From Microcaldota archaeon (GTDB lineage Archaea > Micrarchaeota > Micrarchaeia > Anstonellales > Anstonellaceae): a DNA stretch of 6,014 nucleotides. Shown here piece by piece: positions 4,769 through 6,014 of this stretch; positions within the stretch are counted from its first letter, which is position 1, and every line of letters starts with the position of its first letter. The stretch is taken from positions 1 to 6,014 of the forward strand of contig JAHFEN010000053.1 of assembly GCA_023248455.1 (NCBI GenBank), in the 5' to 3' direction. The translations under genes were made by a program, and so were the position numbers. Below the pieces are notes generated by a model. It did no database searches. It saw only the letters and a program-made list of their open reading frames with translations, and was not told the origin of the DNA.

Positions 4769-5460
4769 GTTATCCTCCTGTTGTTCTTGCCCTTGTTCTC
4801 CGCGCCGATGAAAACTATCCTGCCTATTTCGGATGTGTTCTTTACGTGAGTGCCGCCGTCAGCCTGGTAGTCAATGTCACCAATCCTCACCATGCGAAGC
4901 TCCCTCACATCAGGCGGGAGCGCTACTGCCAATTTTACCGCGCCTTCTATTTTCATCGCCTCTTCGCGGGGCAGGAATGAAATTGAAACTTCAAGGTTCC
5001 TGGCAATCTGCGCGTTCGCCTCGTCCACAAGGGACTGGAACGCGCTTTTGTCGAAGTTTTCCATGGAGAAATCAAAGCGCGTCTTGTCGACATCAATCTG
5101 GTTTCCTGTGATGAGAATGCCGCTTCGCTTGAACATTATTGATGCCAGAATGTGCCCTGCGGTGTGCATGCGCATCAGCCTGTAGCGGCGGCCCCAGTCA
5201 AGCACGCATCCCACTTCATCTCCCATCTGCAGCCCTTGCTTTGAGACTTCGTGCAAGGTGTTTCCGTCTGCCTTTGCGACTGCGACAACCATGAATTCCT
5301 CGCCAGCCCGGATAAGCTTACCGGTGTCACAGGGCTGCCCGCCGCCCCGAGGGTAGAATATCGTTTGATCGAGAATTATGAAATTTCCGTCCTTTGCCGA
5401 AACCACCTTTGCTTTGCATGAGCGTATGTACGAATCGGTGAGATAAAGCTGGCCTTGCAT
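4750..5460 (-). CDS. alaX: Alanyl-tRNA editing protein AlaX (AlaX-M type)
   Basis: AlaX is a free-standing relative of the AlaRS editing domain that hydrolyses Ser-tRNA(Ala) (and for some members Gly-tRNA(Ala)), preventing serine misincorporation at alanine codons. The 236-residue length fits the AlaX-M class. The N-terminal beta domain carries the Gly-rich loop FYPRGGGQPCDTG (35-47). The editing domain has the zinc-binding HTAGH (His99 and His103) and the DGGTHVKNTSEIG motif (201-213) with His205. Position 201 is Asp where AlaRS has Cys (CGGTH); I believe this occurs in a subset of AlaX proteins, but it removes one usual zinc ligand. There is no ribosome binding site before the ATG at 5460-5458, and a TTTAAA box lies 24-29 bases upstream, so the mRNA is probably leaderless. 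The gene is divergent from pcna. Confidence 0.95.
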   Translation of the reverse strand: MQGQLYLTDSYIRSCKAKVVSAKDGNFIILDQTIFYPRGGGQPCDTGKLIRAGEEFMVVAVAKADGNTLHEVSKQGLQMGDEVGCVLDWGRRYRLMRMHTAGHILASIMFKRSGILITGNQIDVDKTRFDFSMENFDKSAFQSLVDEANAQIARNLEVSISFLPREEAMKIEGAVKLAVALPPDVRELRMVRIGDIDYQADGGTHVKNTSEIGRIVFIGAENKGKNNRRITYTLAP

Positions 5461-5483
5461 GCATGGATGAAGCCCAAAAGGAC

Positions 5484-5489
5484 TTTAAA
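5484..5489. promoter_or_regulatory. Symmetric TTTAAA promoter shared by alaX and pcna
   Basis: The 62-base divergent gap has one good TATA-like core, TTTAAA, itself a palindrome. Leftward it lies about 27 bases from the alaX ATG, predicting a leaderless message. Rightward it predicts a transcript start near 5512-5515, giving a leader of only about ten bases before the pcna ATG at 5523, just enough to hold GGGGGG (5511-5516). The AAAAGGA to its left looks like a BRE for the pcna direction. Confidence 0.5.
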
Positions 5490-5522
5490 CCTGTGCAGCG
5501 ATATTTGGCTGGGGGGAATTCT

Positions 5523-6014
5523 ATGTTCAAGTTCGTCGTTGACGATGCCAAGCGCTACAAGAATGCCATTGACCCGATTGTGAATCTCATCGATGAGGGG
5601 CTCCTGGAAGTTGGGATTGACGGGCTGTTCCTGCGCGCCATGGACCCTTCGCAGATAGCCATGGTTTCATTCTCTATGCCAAAGAGCGCATTCGTTGAAT
5701 ACGAGGCATCGGCGCCTTCGTCAAAAATAGGGCTGGACTTTGACAACCTTGCAAAAATACTATCAAGGACAAGGGGTGGCGAGAAGCTCGAGATATCCCA
5801 GGTTGAGAATAAGGTGCAGCTGAAGTTCGTGGGAGCCAGGAGGAGGAGAAGCTTCAAGGTGCCTGTGCTTGACCTGCCAGCAGGCGTGACAAAAGAGCCT
5901 GCGGTGCAGCACGACGCCATGATAAAGGTGTCGAGCTCGCACTTCCGCGAGTCGCTGCGCGATGCTGCGCTTGTCAGCTCGCACATCGCGCTTGCTGCAA
6001 CCCAGGATGGCTTT
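5523..6014 (+). CDS. pcn: DNA polymerase sliding clamp PCNA (5' part)
   Basis: PCNA is the ring-shaped clamp that tethers replicative DNA polymerase, FEN1, ligase and other partners to DNA. The first 164 codons are present; the family is about 245 residues, so roughly a third is missing beyond the window edge. Visible landmarks are the MFKFVVDDAKRYKNAI start, the FLRAMDPSQIAMVSF segment (36-50), the GLDFDNLAKILSRTRGGEKLEI stretch (70-91) that closes the first half, and the interdomain connecting loop region LDLPAGVTKEP (116-126), which binds PIP-box partners. A basic run ARRRRSFKV (105-113) precedes the loop and could face the DNA. The ATG lies six bases after a G6 ribosome binding site (5511-5516). 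Only one PCNA is visible, so a homotrimer is likely but cannot be shown here. Confidence 0.97.
   Translation, partial: MFKFVVDDAKRYKNAIDPIVNLIDEGLLEVGIDGLFLRAMDPSQIAMVSFSMPKSAFVEYEASAPSSKIGLDFDNLAKILSRTRGGEKLEISQVENKVQLKFVGARRRRSFKVPVLDLPAGVTKEPAVQHDAMIKVSSSHFRESLRDAALVSSHIALAATQDGF

Noticed and set aside
4741..4980. Plus-strand open frame continuing past the TGA of the GIDE-like fragment, suggesting read-through or selenocysteine
   Set aside because: The continuation is antisense to well-supported alaX and has no GIDE-like sequence. No selenocysteine insertion element was recognised.
5555..5986. 143-codon minus-strand frame opposite pcna
   Set aside because: The plus frame is an unmistakable PCNA with a ribosome binding site. 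The antisense frame is Ser/Ala-rich and has no recognisable domain.

Overview
The window is archaeal and almost entirely housekeeping. The diagnostic genes are a PCNA sliding clamp, the exosome cap protein Csl4, RNA polymerase subunit L (Rpo11), a stand-alone alanyl-tRNA editing protein (AlaX), a DUF373 membrane protein and a signal peptidase whose catalytic base is His rather than Lys. TATA-type promoters and GGAGG-type ribosome binding sites fit this. The small RGG/Cys4 zinc ribbon and the DUF4389 protein recall DPANN-type genomes (Micrarchaeota/Diapherotrites-like). That lineage guess is recall-based and tentative. Genes are densely packed, and no tRNA, rRNA, CRISPR array, insertion sequence or integrase is visible.

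Layout. 1-51: tail of an unidentified upstream region. 52-465 (+): YjbQ/UPF0047 enzyme. 529-810 (+): small DUF4389 membrane protein with its own TATA box and ribosome binding site. 811-962: intergenic, with a TATA box and a small leader hairpin. 963-1190 (+): RGG-rich protein ending in a CxxC-x17-CxxC zinc ribbon, followed by a hairpin and T-tract terminator. 1267-2511 (-): DUF373 protein with an N-terminal soluble domain, about six membrane segments and a C-terminal tail that looks like a PRC-barrel. 2512-2653: divergent regulatory region with several palindromes and one symmetric TATA box. 2654-4527 (+): compact csl4-rpoL-signal peptidase cluster with gaps of 23 and 12 bp. 4579-4740 (+): 53-codon fragment resembling the start of a GIDE-domain membrane protein. 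4750-5460 (-): alaX, convergent with that fragment. 5461-5522: short divergent promoter region. 5523-6014 (+): 5' two thirds of the PCNA gene, cut by the window edge.

The central cluster joins RNA decay (Csl4), transcription (RpoL) and membrane protein processing (signal peptidase), a co-expression of basic functions rather than a pathway. The alaX/pcna pair appears to share one symmetric promoter. alaX and the GIDE-like fragment both look leaderless, while the other genes mostly have ribosome binding sites.

I see no convincing new multi-gene system. The points most worth a second look are the truncated GIDE-like gene, the DUF373 protein's C-terminal domain with its palindrome-rich leader, the RGG/zinc-ribbon protein, and the Cys-containing insert in the signal peptidase.
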